Shown here in pieces: positions 10,100 through 19,849 of a stretch of DNA of 64,000 bases. The position numbers and the translations under genes are program-made. This stretch comes from Rhizobiales bacterium 65-79 (GTDB lineage: Bacteria; Pseudomonadota; Alphaproteobacteria; Rhizobiales; Rhizobiaceae). Where the stretch lies: contig MKRJ01000024.1 in assembly GCA_001896885.1 (NCBI GenBank), forward strand, positions 1 to 64,000. The letters run 5' to 3'. A model generated the notes under the pieces. It was not told the DNA's origin. It worked only from the letters and a program-made list of their open reading frames with translations, and did not search any database. Position 1 is the stretch's first letter, and each line of letters begins with the position of its first letter.

Positions 10100-10168
10100 C
10101 AGGGCAGCGGCGGAACCCGAATGGTCGCCGTCAACTGTCTGATGCCGATGTGGCGAGCGGCGTTCGTA

Positions 10169-10807
10169 TCAGTTCAGCTTCACCGTCTCGTAGTAGATGT
10201 ACTGCACCGCCATTCCCGCATAGGTCTTCCGGAACCGGTGCGAATAGAAACGCCAGGATTTTCCGGACTTGACGCCGAACGTCATCGCGCTCACGTCGGC
10301 TTTCTTGTTCAGGAATCCTCTGGTCCGGTAGTCGCCCGGCTGGAACAGCTTGCTCTTCGCGCCAAGCAATGAACGAAGGCTGATCTTCTGCGCCGCGATC
10401 ATGGGCTTATGGCTGGTCGGTGTATCGTCCTTGGCCGAATTCGAATGGCTGACAGTCACCGTCCCGTCCTTCGCCGCCGCCCCGATGCCGAAGCTGCACC
10501 CGTCCATCGTCGCCGTGAACATGTAGTCCGCGGCGCCCGACAGGGTGACGTAACGGGTGCGATCGATATCGTAAGGGCACCAATAGCCCATGAAGACGCC
10601 GTTGGGAGCCTGTCCGCCCGGCGCCATCTGGGCTTCGCGGATTTCGTAAATGTCCATGGGCTTCCCGCTCTTCGTCACACAGAAATAGAAGGTCGGGTCG
10701 GCGAGAGTGGCTACCATCGGGATGCGCGCGCTATCGTCGTGCTTGTTGACGCCGCTCGCGACAAAATTATCGCACATGAACATATGGGTCCGTGGATCGA
10801 AGGGCAT
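10169..10807 (-). CDS. Unrecognised 212-residue protein with a possible Cys-His dyad
   Basis: I do not recognise this protein with certainty. It has no signal peptide or membrane segment. Its start is firm: GGAGGAAACGAT sits directly before the ATG at 10807. The middle of the protein reads LSGAADYMF, then MDGCSFGIG with Cys104, then TVTVSH with His121. A Cys and a His separated by 17 residues on neighbouring strands is reminiscent of the glutamine-deamidase fold of CNF1 and BLF1, but overall similarity is not evident, so this is speculation. The C-terminus is basic and aromatic (FYSHRFRKTYAG). The downstream neighbour is a WYL-like gene in convergent orientation. The AhpD-like gene lies upstream on the same strand, 123 bp away, and could share a transcript. 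Confidence 0.6.
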   Translation of the reverse strand: MPFDPRTHMFMCDNFVASGVNKHDDSARIPMVATLADPTFYFCVTKSGKPMDIYEIREAQMAPGGQAPNGVFMGYWCPYDIDRTRYVTLSGAADYMFTATMDGCSFGIGAAAKDGTVTVSHSNSAKDDTPTSHKPMIAAQKISLRSLLGAKSKLFQPGDYRTRGFLNKKADVSAMTFGVKSGKSWRFYSHRFRKTYAGMAVQYIYYETVKLN

Positions 10808-10930
10808 ATCGTTTCCTCCTTCAGAAAAGGAATATCGTTCACGTTTCCGCTCCATGCGGAAAGGATCTTCTGCAGGCGCCGGGATCGCTGGAGGCAGGAC
10901 CCGCAAGGGCCCTGCGGGCCGAACCTGCCG

Positions 10931-11497
10931 CTACCGCGCCATCTTGTGATATTCCGCGTTCGGCCGCATGTCGACGGCCGCCGCCACGCGATTCGACATG
11001 TTGAAGAAGCCGACGACGGAAGCGATGTCCCAGATGTCGCGGTCCGAGAAGCCGGCGTCGCGCAGCCCCTGCCGGTCGGCTTCCTCGATCCTGTCCGGCG
11101 TCTCGGTGAGCTTGACGGCAAAATCGAGCATCGACTTCTGCTTCGGCGTCATTTCCGCGACGCGATAGTTCATCACCATCATCTCGCCGAATGCCGGATC
11201 GCCTGAAAGCTGCCGCACCGCCGCGCCATGCGCCGTCAGGCAATAGAAGCAGTGGTTCACCGAAGAGACGACGACCGCGATCATCTCGCGCTCCAGCTTC
11301 GACAAGCCGGAATCGCCGAGCATCAGGTCGTTGTACATGTCGGTGAAGGCGCGCAGCTTCTTCTCGTCGAACGCGTAGGAAAGAAGCACGTTCGGCACCA
11401 GGCCGAGCTTTTCCTCGCATTTGGCGAAATAGGCCCGCGTCGCCTCGCTCAGGTCGTCCGAAGGCTTCAAGTCCAGCGCCGTCGGTTTTTTATCCAT
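10931..11497 (-). CDS. AhpD-like peroxidase-related protein
   Basis: This alkylhydroperoxidase-like protein of about 188 residues has an all-helical AhpD core with the redox motif HCFYCLTAHG. The cysteines are at 83 and 86 and the catalytic histidine at 90. It belongs to the uncharacterised peroxidase-related branch and probably detoxifies organic peroxides in the cytoplasm with a thiol partner. I chose ATG 11497 because AAGGGA lies 9 bp upstream. An ATG three codons earlier (11506) abuts that Shine-Dalgarno too closely. It is divergent from gdhZ across a gap of about 120 bp that presumably contains both promoters. Confidence 0.85.
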   Translation of the reverse strand: MDKKPTALDLKPSDDLSEATRAYFAKCEEKLGLVPNVLLSYAFDEKKLRAFTDMYNDLMLGDSGLSKLEREMIAVVVSSVNHCFYCLTAHGAAVRQLSGDPAFGEMMVMNYRVAEMTPKQKSMLDFAVKLTETPDRIEEADRQGLRDAGFSDRDIWDIASVVGFFNMSNRVAAAVDMRPNAEYHKMAR

Positions 11498-11616
11498 CCG
11501 GTTCATTCCCTTCGAATCCGTTTCCCGTTTCCCGACATTAGATGGCTCGATCCGGTGTCGCCAACGCCGCTTTCTCTGCTACGATGCCGCGACCGCCGGT
11601 GGGAGGAAGATGAGCC

Positions 11617-14600
11617 ATGGCCAAGGTGAACCAACAGGCCCAAGCTGACAAGAAGGCCGCCAAATCCGACCCGGGGCCGAAAACCGTCGGCGAGGGGGAA
11701 CGGTTCGCCAAACTGCTTCTGGCCGGCGCGGCCGAAGAGGACATCGCCCCCTATGATCGCGGCGTGCTGAAGGAAGCCGCCAGCCTTGCCTGGCACGCGC
11801 TGAAGAAGCACAGGAGCGGCGCCAGCGTGGTCGCCGTGGACAACGACCACCGGATGGTCCGCGACGGGCGGCCGCTGACCGCCGTCACCGTCGTCAACGA
11901 CAACATGCCCTTCCTTTTCGATTCGGTGCTGGGCGAAATCGCCGATTCCGCCGGTTCTCCGACGCTGGTGACGCATCCGATCATCGCCGTGAGGCATGGC
12001 CGCGGCGGCGTGTCCGGACTTGCCGAAGGCCTTAAGGACAAGTCTGCGGACAAGGTCAGCGTCATCCATGTCCATGTCGCGCGCCTTGGTGACGAGGCCG
12101 CGACGGCGCTGGAAAAGCGGCTCGAACGCATCCTTTCCCAGGTGCGCGCCGCCGTCCATGACTGGCGCGCCATGCTGGCGCGCCTTGACCAGGCGATCCT
12201 CGACTACCGCTATTCCGATACGCATCTCGACAAGGACGCCGTCACCGAGGCGGTCGCCTTCCTCGAATGGCTACGCGACAACAATTTCACCTTCCTCGGC
12301 ATGCGCGAATACCGCTACGCGCCGAGCGCCAGGGGCGGCGGCATGGAGCGCGCCGACAAGCCCGGCATCGGCATACTCGGCGATCCGGATGTGCGCATCC
12401 TGCGCCGCGGCGGCCAGGAACTCACCACCACGCCCGAGATCCGCGCCTTCCTGACCGGCCCGGAACCGCTCATCGTCACCAAGGCGAATACGCGATCGGT
12501 CGTCCACCGGCGCAACTATCTCGACTATATCGGTGTCAAGACCTTCGACGGCAAAGGCAGGCTGAAGGGCGAATTGCGCATCGTCGGCCTCTTCACCTCG
12601 ACAGCTTACCTGCGCTCCGTCTTCTCGATCCCCTATCTGCGTTCCAAGGCGGACGCGGTGCTCAGGCGCTCGGGCTTCGAGGCCGCCGATCATTCCGGCA
12701 AGGCGCTCATCAACATCCTCGAATCCTATCCGCGCGACGAACTCTTCCAGATCGATATCGATACGCTCCAGCACAATGCGCTGGCCATCCTGGCACTCGG
12801 CGACCGGCCGCGCGTGCGCGCGCTGGTGCGCGCCGATCCCTTCGACCGTTTCGTCTCCGTCATCGTCTATGTCCCGCGCGACAATTACGATTCGGATGTG
12901 CGCGTGCGCATCGGCGAATATCTGAAGACCGCCTTCGACGGGCATCTGTCGGCCTACTATCCGTCCTTCCCCGAAGGCGCGCTGGCGCGCGTGCATTTCA
13001 TCATCGGCCGCTCCGAGGGCAAGACGCCGAAAGTGCCGCAGGAGGAACTGGAAGCGGCAATCCGCACCATCGTGCGGACCTGGCAGGACGCGCTGCGCGA
13101 CGCCGCCCATGACGAAAGCGCCGACCCCGCGCTGATCGCGGTCGCCTCGCATTTCCCCGATTCCTATCGCGGCAGCTTCTCGCCGACGGTGGCGCTGCGC
13201 GATGCCGCCGAGATCAGGCGCATCACGGAAGAAAACCCGATCGCGGTCGATTTCCATCGGCACCCGCATCAGGCGGACACCCAAGGCGCTCTGAAAATCT
13301 ACCATTTCGGCAAGCCGCTGGCGCTCTCGCGGCGCGTGCCGATCCTCGAGAACATGGGCTTCCGCGTCATCTCGGAACGCACCTTCGAGATTCCGACCGC
13401 CGGCGGCGCGCTGGTTTTCGTCCACGACATGGAGCTTGAAAGCGCGCATGGGGAGAAGCTCGACCTCGCCGATGGCGGCGCGCTTTTCGCCGAGGTCTTT
13501 CTTTCTGTCTGGCGTGGCCGGAGCGACAATGACGGCTACAATGCGCTCGCCCACCGTGCCGGCTTTTCCTCGGCCGATATCATGATCCTGCGCGCCTACG
13601 GCCACTATCTGCAGCAGGCCGGCATCCCGCAAAGCCAGGACTATATCGCCGCGGTCCTTGCGCGCCACCCGGCGATCGCGCGCAACCTGAGAGAACTGTT
13701 CAACGCCCGCCTCGATCCGTCCCGCGTCGATGCCGCCGGCAAGAACGAGGATGCGCGCTCCATAGAGATCCAGATCGAAACGGCACTCGACGACGTTCCC
13801 AATATCGACGAGGACACGATCATCCGCCGTTTTCTCAACCTCGTGCACAACACGCTCCGCACCAATCATTTCGCGCCCGTTACGGACGGCAACCCGCGCT
13901 CGCTTGCGGTAAAGCTCGACTCCAAGGCCCTGGACGGCCTGCCGGAGCCGCGGCCCTGGCGCGAGATCTTCGTCTTCGGCCCGGAAGTGGAAGGCGTTCA
14001 CCTGCGCTTCGGGCCGGTGGCGCGCGGCGGACTCAGATGGTCCGACCGGGCGCAGGATTACCGCACCGAGGTGCTGGGACTGGTCAAGGCGCAGCAGGTC
14101 AAGAATGCCGTGATCGTCCCGGTCGGCGCCAAGGGCGGCTTCTATCCGAAGCAATTGCCGGCGGGCGGCAGCCGCGACGCAGTGTTCGAGGCCGGACGCC
14201 ACGCCTACATCAACTATGTCTCGAGCCTGCTTTCCGTCACCGACAACCTGCACGGCGCAAGGGTGGTGCCGCCGGCGGACATCGTGCGCCATGACGGCGA
14301 CGATCCCTATTTCGTCGTCGCCGCCGACAAAGGCACCGCCACCTTCTCCGATACCGCCAACGCCATCAGCCAGGCGCATGATTTCTGGCTCGACGACGCC
14401 TTCGCCTCGGGCGGCTCGGCCGGCTACGATCACAAGAAGATGGGCATCACCGCGCGCGGCGCCTGGGAGGCGGTGAAGCGGCATTTCCGCGAAATGAATC
14501 GCGACATCCAGAAGGAGCCCTTCACCGTCGTCGGGGTCGGCGACATGTCGGGCGACGTCTTCGGCAACGGCATGCTCTTGTCGAAGGAAACGCGCCTGAT

Positions 14601-16410
14601 CGCCGCCTTCGACCACCGCGACATCTTCATCGATCCGGATCCAGACCCGGTTACGTCCTTCGCCGAGCGCCAGCGCATGTTCAACCTGCCGCGCTCCTCC
14701 TGGCAGGACTACGACAAGTCGAAGATTTCAGCCGGCGGCGGCGTCTTTCCGCGCACGCAGAAATCCATCACCCTGTCGGAGGCGGCCGCTTCAGCCATCG
14801 GCCTGAAGAAGACCACCGCCACGCCGACCGAGATCATGAACGCGATCCTGAAGGCGCGCGTCGATCTCCTCTGGTTCGGCGGCATCGGCACCTATGTGCG
14901 CGCCGCCACCGAATCGAACCAGGATGTCGGCGACCGCGCCAACGACGCGATCCGCGTCACCGCGGCGGAAGTCCGCGCGAGCGTCATCGGAGAGGGCGCC
15001 AATCTCGGCGTTACCCAGCGCGGCCGCATCGAATACGGCCTGCTCGGCGGCCGCTGCAATTCGGACGCCATCGACAATTCTGCGGGCGTCAATTCCTCGG
15101 ACATGGAAGTCAACATCAAGATCGCGCTCGCCGCCGCCATGCGCAGGAAGAAGCTGACGCGCGTGGCGCGCAACGTGCTCCTTGTCGAGATGACCGAAGA
15201 CGTGGCGTCGCACGTGCTCGCCAACAACTACCAGCAGACCTTGGCGCTCTCCATGTCGCAACGCCGCGGCCTTGCCGATCTCGCCTATCAGCGCCGCTTC
15301 ATCAGCGGGCTTGAGGCGCGCGGGCTTCTCGACCGCAAGGTCGAGCTCCTGCCCGACGACAGCGCCCTTTCCGAACGCGAGGCCAAGGGCCAGCCGCTGA
15401 CCCGCGCCGAACTCGGCGTGCTCCTCGCCTATGCCAAGCTCACCCTCTTCGACGATCTGGTGAAGGGAAGCCTGCCCGACGATCCCTATCTCGAGCACGA
15501 GCTGACGGCCTATTTCCCGCATCGCATGGCCAAGGAATTCCCGGCCGAGATTTCCGCCCACCGCCTGCGCCGCGAGATCATCGCGACAAGGCTCGCCAAC
15601 GACATCATCAATCGTGGCGGGCCTGCCTTCGTCACCCGGTTGAAGGATCTGACCGGCCAGACCGACGAGGCGGTCGGCAAGGCCTTCGTGCTGGTGCAGG
15701 AAGGCTACGACCTGAACCGCCTCTATGCCGAGATCGACGCGCTCGACAACAAGGTCGACGGCGCCGCCCAGCTCGGCTTCTACGCGATCGTCGCCCATCT
15801 GCTCGAGACGGTCACGTCATGGCTGCTCAAGAACGGCGACGAGAAAGCGGATCTTTCGACCCGTATCGCAAGGCTGAGGGAAGCGCGCGCCGCGCTCGAG
15901 CCGGAGCTGCCGAGGATAATGCCGGCCTTCATGCTGGCTTCGCTCGAAGAGCGGAGCCGAGGCTTGCAGGAGGCCGGCGCGCCCGACAAGCTCGCCGCGG
16001 AACTGGCGCTCCTCGGCGTCACCGCCCTCGTCCCGGACATCGCCTACGTCGCCTCGAGGTCGGGGGCCGACATTACGGCTGCGGCCCGTGCCTTCTTCAC
16101 GGTTTCCGATATTTTCCGCGTCGGCCGCATCGAGGAGGCGGCGCAGGCGCTCCCGACGACCGACTACTATGACAGGATGGCGCTGGAGCGCGCCACCGAC
16201 GCACTCGGCAGGGCCCGCCGCGACATCTGTGCGTCGGCGCTCGCCGCAAACGGGAAAGACCGCGATCCGGTGAGGGCCTGGATGGGCGCCGGCGGCGAGC
16301 GTATTCAGCGTACGCGAGATCGGCTGCAGGCATTGACCGAAGGCGGCGAGGTCACCGTATCGAAACTCTCCGTCGCCTCGGGCCTCATGACCGATCTGGC
16401 GGGACTGTAG
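11617..16410 (+). CDS. gdhZ: NAD-specific glutamate dehydrogenase, large 180-kDa class
   Basis: This enzyme oxidatively deaminates glutamate to 2-oxoglutarate with NAD+ and links amino-acid use to the TCA cycle. It has 1,597 residues, the length of the class known as GdhB in Pseudomonas and GdhZ in Caulobacter and Brucella. The N-terminal half (about 1-720) carries the ACT-like regulatory region. The catalytic core begins near residue 790 with VARGGLRWSDRAQDYRTE and contains VGAKGGFYPK, the glutamate-binding lysine region. The nucleotide-binding part follows, with FTVVGVGDMSGDVFGNGML and EGANLGVTQRGR. A helical C-terminal domain closes the protein. GGGAGGAAGA lies before the ATG. No frameshift is seen. 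The neighbouring UMF1 gene starts 17 bp downstream. Confidence 0.96.
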   Translation: MAKVNQQAQADKKAAKSDPGPKTVGEGERFAKLLLAGAAEEDIAPYDRGVLKEAASLAWHALKKHRSGASVVAVDNDHRMVRDGRPLTAVTVVNDNMPFLFDSVLGEIADSAGSPTLVTHPIIAVRHGRGGVSGLAEGLKDKSADKVSVIHVHVARLGDEAATALEKRLERILSQVRAAVHDWRAMLARLDQAILDYRYSDTHLDKDAVTEAVAFLEWLRDNNFTFLGMREYRYAPSARGGGMERADKPGIGILGDPDVRILRRGGQELTTTPEIRAFLTGPEPLIVTKANTRSVVHRRNYLDYIGVKTFDGKGRLKGELRIVGLFTSTAYLRSVFSIPYLRSKADAVLRRSGFEAADHSGKALINILESYPRDELFQIDIDTLQHNALAILALGDRPRVRALVRADPFDRFVSVIVYVPRDNYDSDVRVRIGEYLKTAFDGHLSAYYPSFPEGALARVHFIIGRSEGKTPKVPQEELEAAIRTIVRTWQDALRDAAHDESADPALIAVASHFPDSYRGSFSPTVALRDAAEIRRITEENPIAVDFHRHPHQADTQGALKIYHFGKPLALSRRVPILENMGFRVISERTFEIPTAGGALVFVHDMELESAHGEKLDLADGGALFAEVFLSVWRGRSDNDGYNALAHRAGFSSADIMILRAYGHYLQQAGIPQSQDYIAAVLARHPAIARNLRELFNARLDPSRVDAAGKNEDARSIEIQIETALDDVPNIDEDTIIRRFLNLVHNTLRTNHFAPVTDGNPRSLAVKLDSKALDGLPEPRPWREIFVFGPEVEGVHLRFGPVARGGLRWSDRAQDYRTEVLGLVKAQQVKNAVIVPVGAKGGFYPKQLPAGGSRDAVFEAGRHAYINYVSSLLSVTDNLHGARVVPPADIVRHDGDDPYFVVAADKGTATFSDTANAISQAHDFWLDDAFASGGSAGYDHKKMGITARGAWEAVKRHFREMNRDIQKEPFTVVGVGDMSGDVFGNGMLLSKETRLIAAFDHRDIFIDPDPDPVTSFAERQRMFNLPRSSWQDYDKSKISAGGGVFPRTQKSITLSEAAASAIGLKKTTATPTEIMNAILKARVDLLWFGGIGTYVRAATESNQDVGDRANDAIRVTAAEVRASVIGEGANLGVTQRGRIEYGLLGGRCNSDAIDNSAGVNSSDMEVNIKIALAAAMRRKKLTRVARNVLLVEMTEDVASHVLANNYQQTLALSMSQRRGLADLAYQRRFISGLEARGLLDRKVELLPDDSALSEREAKGQPLTRAELGVLLAYAKLTLFDDLVKGSLPDDPYLEHELTAYFPHRMAKEFPAEISAHRLRREIIATRLANDIINRGGPAFVTRLKDLTGQTDEAVGKAFVLVQEGYDLNRLYAEIDALDNKVDGAAQLGFYAIVAHLLETVTSWLLKNGDEKADLSTRIARLREARAALEPELPRIMPAFMLASLEERSRGLQEAGAPDKLAAELALLGVTALVPDIAYVASRSGADITAAARAFFTVSDIFRVGRIEEAAQALPTTDYYDRMALERATDALGRARRDICASALAANGKDRDPVRAWMGAGGERIQRTRDRLQALTEGGEVTVSKLSVASGLMTDLAGL

Positions 16411-16426
16411 GAGAGCCCGGGCGCGT

Positions 16427-17806
16427 ATGGAGAACAAAACCGCTCAGGACGCCGTGCCGCGACGCGGCGTCTGGGGCTGGATGTTCTTCGATTGGGCGGC
16501 CCAGCCCTTCTTCACCGTCGTCACCACCTTCATCTTCGGCCCTTATTTCGTCTCGCGCATGGTCGCCGACCCGGCCCTCGGCCAGGCCGCATGGGGTTAT
16601 GGCATCGCCGCCGCCGGCTTCGTCATCGCCATCCTCTCGCCGGTGCTGGGCTCGATCGCCGACCAGACCGGCCCGCGCAAGCCGTGGATCGGCTTCTTCG
16701 CGGTGATCCAGATCGTCGGCCTGTCGCTGCTCTGGTTCGCCGCTCCCGGCTCGGCCGTCCTTCCTGTGCTGGTCTTCTTCTCGCTCGCCTCGGTGGCGGC
16801 CGAATTCTCGATCGTCTTCAACGATTCCATGCTGCCGCGGCTCGTCGCCAAACCCGATATCGGGCGCATCTCCAACCTTGCCTGGGGCCTCGGCTATCTC
16901 GGCGGCATGATCGCACTGATCGTCATCGTGCTCTTCGTCGCCGGCTCGCCCGAGACCGGCCGCACCATCATCGGCATGAAGCCGCTCTTCGGCCTCGACC
17001 CTGCAAGCGGCGAGGATGCGCGCATCACCGGGCCGTTCGCCGCGCTCTGGTATCTGGTCTTCGTCCTGCCGATGTTCCTGTTCACGCCGGACGCCGGGAA
17101 AGGATTGCCCGCCGGTCCGGCCGTCCGTTCGGGCCTGGCCGAACTGCGCGCCACGCTCGGCGAGGTGCGCGGCAAGGCCGGTATCTTCCGCTTTCTCATC
17201 GCGCGCATGATCTACCAGGACGGCGTCAACGCGCTTCTCGCGCTCGGCGGCTCCTTTGCCGCGCTGATGTTCGGCTGGTCGACGACCGAGATCGGCCTCT
17301 ACGGCATCATCCTTAACATCGTCGCCATATTCGGCTGCTGGGCGGCGAGCCGGCTCGACACTGCGCTCGGATCGAAGAAGGTGGTGATCGCCTCCCTCCT
17401 GATGCTCACCCTCGCCACGATCGGCATCGTCTCGACCGGCAGGGGCTACACGCTTTTCGGGGTTCTGCCTTTCGCCTCAGCCGACAGCGGCGGGCTGTTC
17501 GGCACGCCGGCGGAAAAGGCCTATATCGGCTTCGGCCTGCTGGTAGGGCTGGCCTTCGGTCCCGTGCAGGCCTCCTCGCGTTCCTATCTCGCCCGCAGCG
17601 TGTCGGTGAAGGACGCCGGCCGCTATTTCGGCATCTATGCGCTCGCCGGCCGCGCCACGAGCTTCCTCGCGCCCTTCCTGGTGGCGACCGTCACGGCGGC
17701 GAGCGGCTCGCCCCGCCTCGGCATGGCCGTCATTGTCCTGTTCCTGCTCGTCGGCCTGGCGCTGCTGGCGCCGGTGCCCTATCCGGCGGCCAGGCCCGAG
17801 GACTGA
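16427..17806 (+). CDS. UMF1-family (Atg22-like) MFS transporter
   Basis: This major facilitator of 459 residues has about twelve membrane helices. The N-terminal GVWGWMFFDWAAQPFFTVVTTFIFGPYF is characteristic of the UMF1/Atg22-like group, whose yeast member exports amino acids from the vacuole. Residues near DQTGPRKPWIGFF form the motif A loop. Position directly after gdhZ (17 bp, with AGGAG upstream of the ATG) suggests cotranscription. The link to glutamate metabolism is an inference from that order, and the substrate is unknown. It converges on the transglycosylase gene with only 9 bp between the stops. Confidence 0.85.
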   Translation: MENKTAQDAVPRRGVWGWMFFDWAAQPFFTVVTTFIFGPYFVSRMVADPALGQAAWGYGIAAAGFVIAILSPVLGSIADQTGPRKPWIGFFAVIQIVGLSLLWFAAPGSAVLPVLVFFSLASVAAEFSIVFNDSMLPRLVAKPDIGRISNLAWGLGYLGGMIALIVIVLFVAGSPETGRTIIGMKPLFGLDPASGEDARITGPFAALWYLVFVLPMFLFTPDAGKGLPAGPAVRSGLAELRATLGEVRGKAGIFRFLIARMIYQDGVNALLALGGSFAALMFGWSTTEIGLYGIILNIVAIFGCWAASRLDTALGSKKVVIASLLMLTLATIGIVSTGRGYTLFGVLPFASADSGGLFGTPAEKAYIGFGLLVGLAFGPVQASSRSYLARSVSVKDAGRYFGIYALAGRATSFLAPFLVATVTAASGSPRLGMAVIVLFLLVGLALLAPVPYPAARPED

Positions 17807-17815
17807 CCGTCGACC

Positions 17816-18637
17816 CTACTCGGCGATCTTGCTCGCGAAGAGCGCCAGCGCCTGCTGGTAGACGGCCGCCCGGTTCCACGCCGCGAAAACGGCATAGTTC
17901 GGCTGTCCCGGCTGGTAGCCGGCGCCGGGCTGCCAGCCGTGACCGCGAAGGAAATTCGCCGTCGAGGCCAGCACGTCGGCGCGCGAATGGATGAGGTCGC
18001 GGCGGCCGTCGCCGTCGAAATCCACTGCATATTGCAGATATTTCGAGGCGAGGAACTGCGTCTGGCCGATTTCGCCCGCCCAGGCTCCGCGCATCTCGCC
18101 CGGCGACATGTCGCCGCGCTGGACGATCTGCAGCGCGGCAAGAAGCTCGTTGGTGAAGAACTCCGAACGCCGGCAGTCATAGGCGAGCGTCGCCAGCGAG
18201 CGGATCGTGTCCATGTGGCCGGAATTGGCGCCGAAGCCCGTCTCCATGCCCCATATGGCGATCAGCACCTCGGGCTGGACGCCGAACCGGCTCTGGATGC
18301 GCTCGAGCAGGCCGGCATTGGACCGCATCATGCCGCGGGCGCGCTGGATGTAGGACGGCGGTGCCCGGCGCGCCATGAACTGGCTGAGCGACAGCTTGAA
18401 GGAATGCTGGCTCCGGTCGAGGCGGATGACATGCGGATCGTAGGTAACCTGGTCGAGCGCGGCATGCACCGTACGGCTCGATATGCCTTGGGCCTGCGCC
18501 TCGGCCTTGAACTCCTGCAGCCATGCCGGGAACCCGGCCGGTCCGGAACCGCATTTTGCGGCCTCGGCCGCGCCCGAAGTCAAGGTAATGCCAGCGACAA
18601 CGGCCGCCGCCATCCAGCCGGCAAAGCGCAACGCCAT
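17816..18637 (-). CDS. Lytic murein transglycosylase, MltB family
   Basis: This 273-residue exported enzyme cleaves peptidoglycan glycan strands with formation of anhydro-muramic ends. The N-terminal signal peptide ends near SGAAEAA (about residue 27) and has no lipobox, so the protein is probably soluble in the periplasm. The catalytic glutamate is Glu132 in WGMETGFG, the MltB motif. GEIGQTQFLASKYLQYAVDFDGDGRRD is the conserved second half of the active site. The C-terminal peptidoglycan-binding domain found in some relatives is absent. It is divergent from the CPBP protease gene across about 200 bp. Confidence 0.92.
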   Translation of the reverse strand: MALRFAGWMAAAVVAGITLTSGAAEAAKCGSGPAGFPAWLQEFKAEAQAQGISSRTVHAALDQVTYDPHVIRLDRSQHSFKLSLSQFMARRAPPSYIQRARGMMRSNAGLLERIQSRFGVQPEVLIAIWGMETGFGANSGHMDTIRSLATLAYDCRRSEFFTNELLAALQIVQRGDMSPGEMRGAWAGEIGQTQFLASKYLQYAVDFDGDGRRDLIHSRADVLASTANFLRGHGWQPGAGYQPGQPNYAVFAAWNRAAVYQQALALFASKIAE

Positions 18638-18841
18638 GCTCTTCTCCTCGTTGGAACCGTCAATTCGGGCGGAATGTGCCAGTGAACGGCTGCTTTGTCA
18701 TCGCTTTGACGCCGCCGCGACATTTTTGCACGATGAAGTTGCGCCGATGCCGCATCCGGCCGGGACTGCGACGGTAAGAAGACTTTCATTCCCATCGGCT
18801 ATCCGGAAGATAATTGGCACGGCGCGGCGGAAAGGTTTGGC

Positions 18842-19807
18842 ATGGCTTATGGCAGCACCGCCTTCGAGGCATACCGACGCTCGGCAGGCGAGAAGACGAC
18901 TCTGCCCCGGCTGATCCTCGGCGCCGTCCTCATCGTCCTCTCCTGGCTCGCCGTCACCGCCATCGTGATCTTTTCGAGCTTCCGCCTGTCGGAAAACTAT
19001 GACCTCGGCTTCGGCACGATGGGCAGTTTCATGAACACGCGCTTCGGCGTGCTCGTGTCGCTCTTGACCTTTTCCGGCATCTGGATCGGCGCGTGGATCG
19101 CCATGCGCTTCGTCCACAAGGAAAGGCTGAGCGCGCTTTTCGGCGCGGCGCGGTCGATCTCCTGGTCGGATTTCGTCAAGGGGCTGGTTGCGGTGCTCAT
19201 CACCTCCGCCGTCTCGGAGATCGCCATCTACGCGATGGCGCCCGAGATCCACCGCACGGCGATCGGTTGGGAGACCTGGCTGCTGTCCCTGGTCCCGGTG
19301 CTGTTCCTGGCCTTTGTCCAGACATCGGCGGAGGAACTTCTCTTCCGCGGCTATTTGTTGCGCGGGCTGGCGCACCGTTATCGCAGCCCCCTGGTCTGGG
19401 GCGTCCTTCCCGCGCTGGTCTTCACCTGTCTCCACTGGAACATCGGTGCGCCGCCGGCCATGAACGCCTGCGTTCTGGCCTCGATCGGCGCCTTCGCCGC
19501 CCTCGCGACCGCGCTCGTCTATCTGACCGGCAATCTCGGCGCCGGCATGGGCGCGCATTTCGCCAACAATATCGCCGGTTTCCTCTTGATCTCGCACGAA
19601 AGCGCGCTGAGCTCCTTCGCGCTCTGGCGCGGCAAGCCGCTGGAGACGATCGTGTGGACGCCGGCCGCCGCCTTCATGATCGCCCTGATCGGGGTGGTCT
19701 GCTGCGCGCTGACGCTTCTGATCCTCGCCTACCCGCGCTCGCCGCTTCGTGTCGGCGGCGGCGCGGCGCTCGACGAGGCCGAGCCGAACGGCGCTGCGGC
19801 AATTTGA
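18842..19807 (+). CDS. CPBP family intramembrane glutamic endopeptidase
   Basis: This 321-residue multi-pass membrane protein of the CAAX protease and bacteriocin-processing (CPBP/Abi) family contains the catalytic EExxxR motif, Glu164, Glu165 and Arg169 in SAEELLFRG. Downstream histidines in VFTCLHWN and MGAHFANN supply the second and third family motifs. Bacterial members act as intramembrane proteases or in bacteriocin self-immunity; the target here is unknown. The 42-bp gap to the SCO gene suggests they share a transcript. There is no bacteriocin gene nearby. Confidence 0.88.
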   Translation: MAYGSTAFEAYRRSAGEKTTLPRLILGAVLIVLSWLAVTAIVIFSSFRLSENYDLGFGTMGSFMNTRFGVLVSLLTFSGIWIGAWIAMRFVHKERLSALFGAARSISWSDFVKGLVAVLITSAVSEIAIYAMAPEIHRTAIGWETWLLSLVPVLFLAFVQTSAEELLFRGYLLRGLAHRYRSPLVWGVLPALVFTCLHWNIGAPPAMNACVLASIGAFAALATALVYLTGNLGAGMGAHFANNIAGFLLISHESALSSFALWRGKPLETIVWTPAAAFMIALIGVVCCALTLLILAYPRSPLRVGGGAALDEAEPNGAAAI

Positions 19808-19849
19808 GTGCTGGCGACGCCGGAAGCGAGGCATATTCTCGGCCTCGCC

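Noticed and set aside
12271-14616. A 781-codon frame antisense to gdhZ
   Set aside because: No recognisable domains; it covers the conserved gdhZ coding sequence in the reverse direction.
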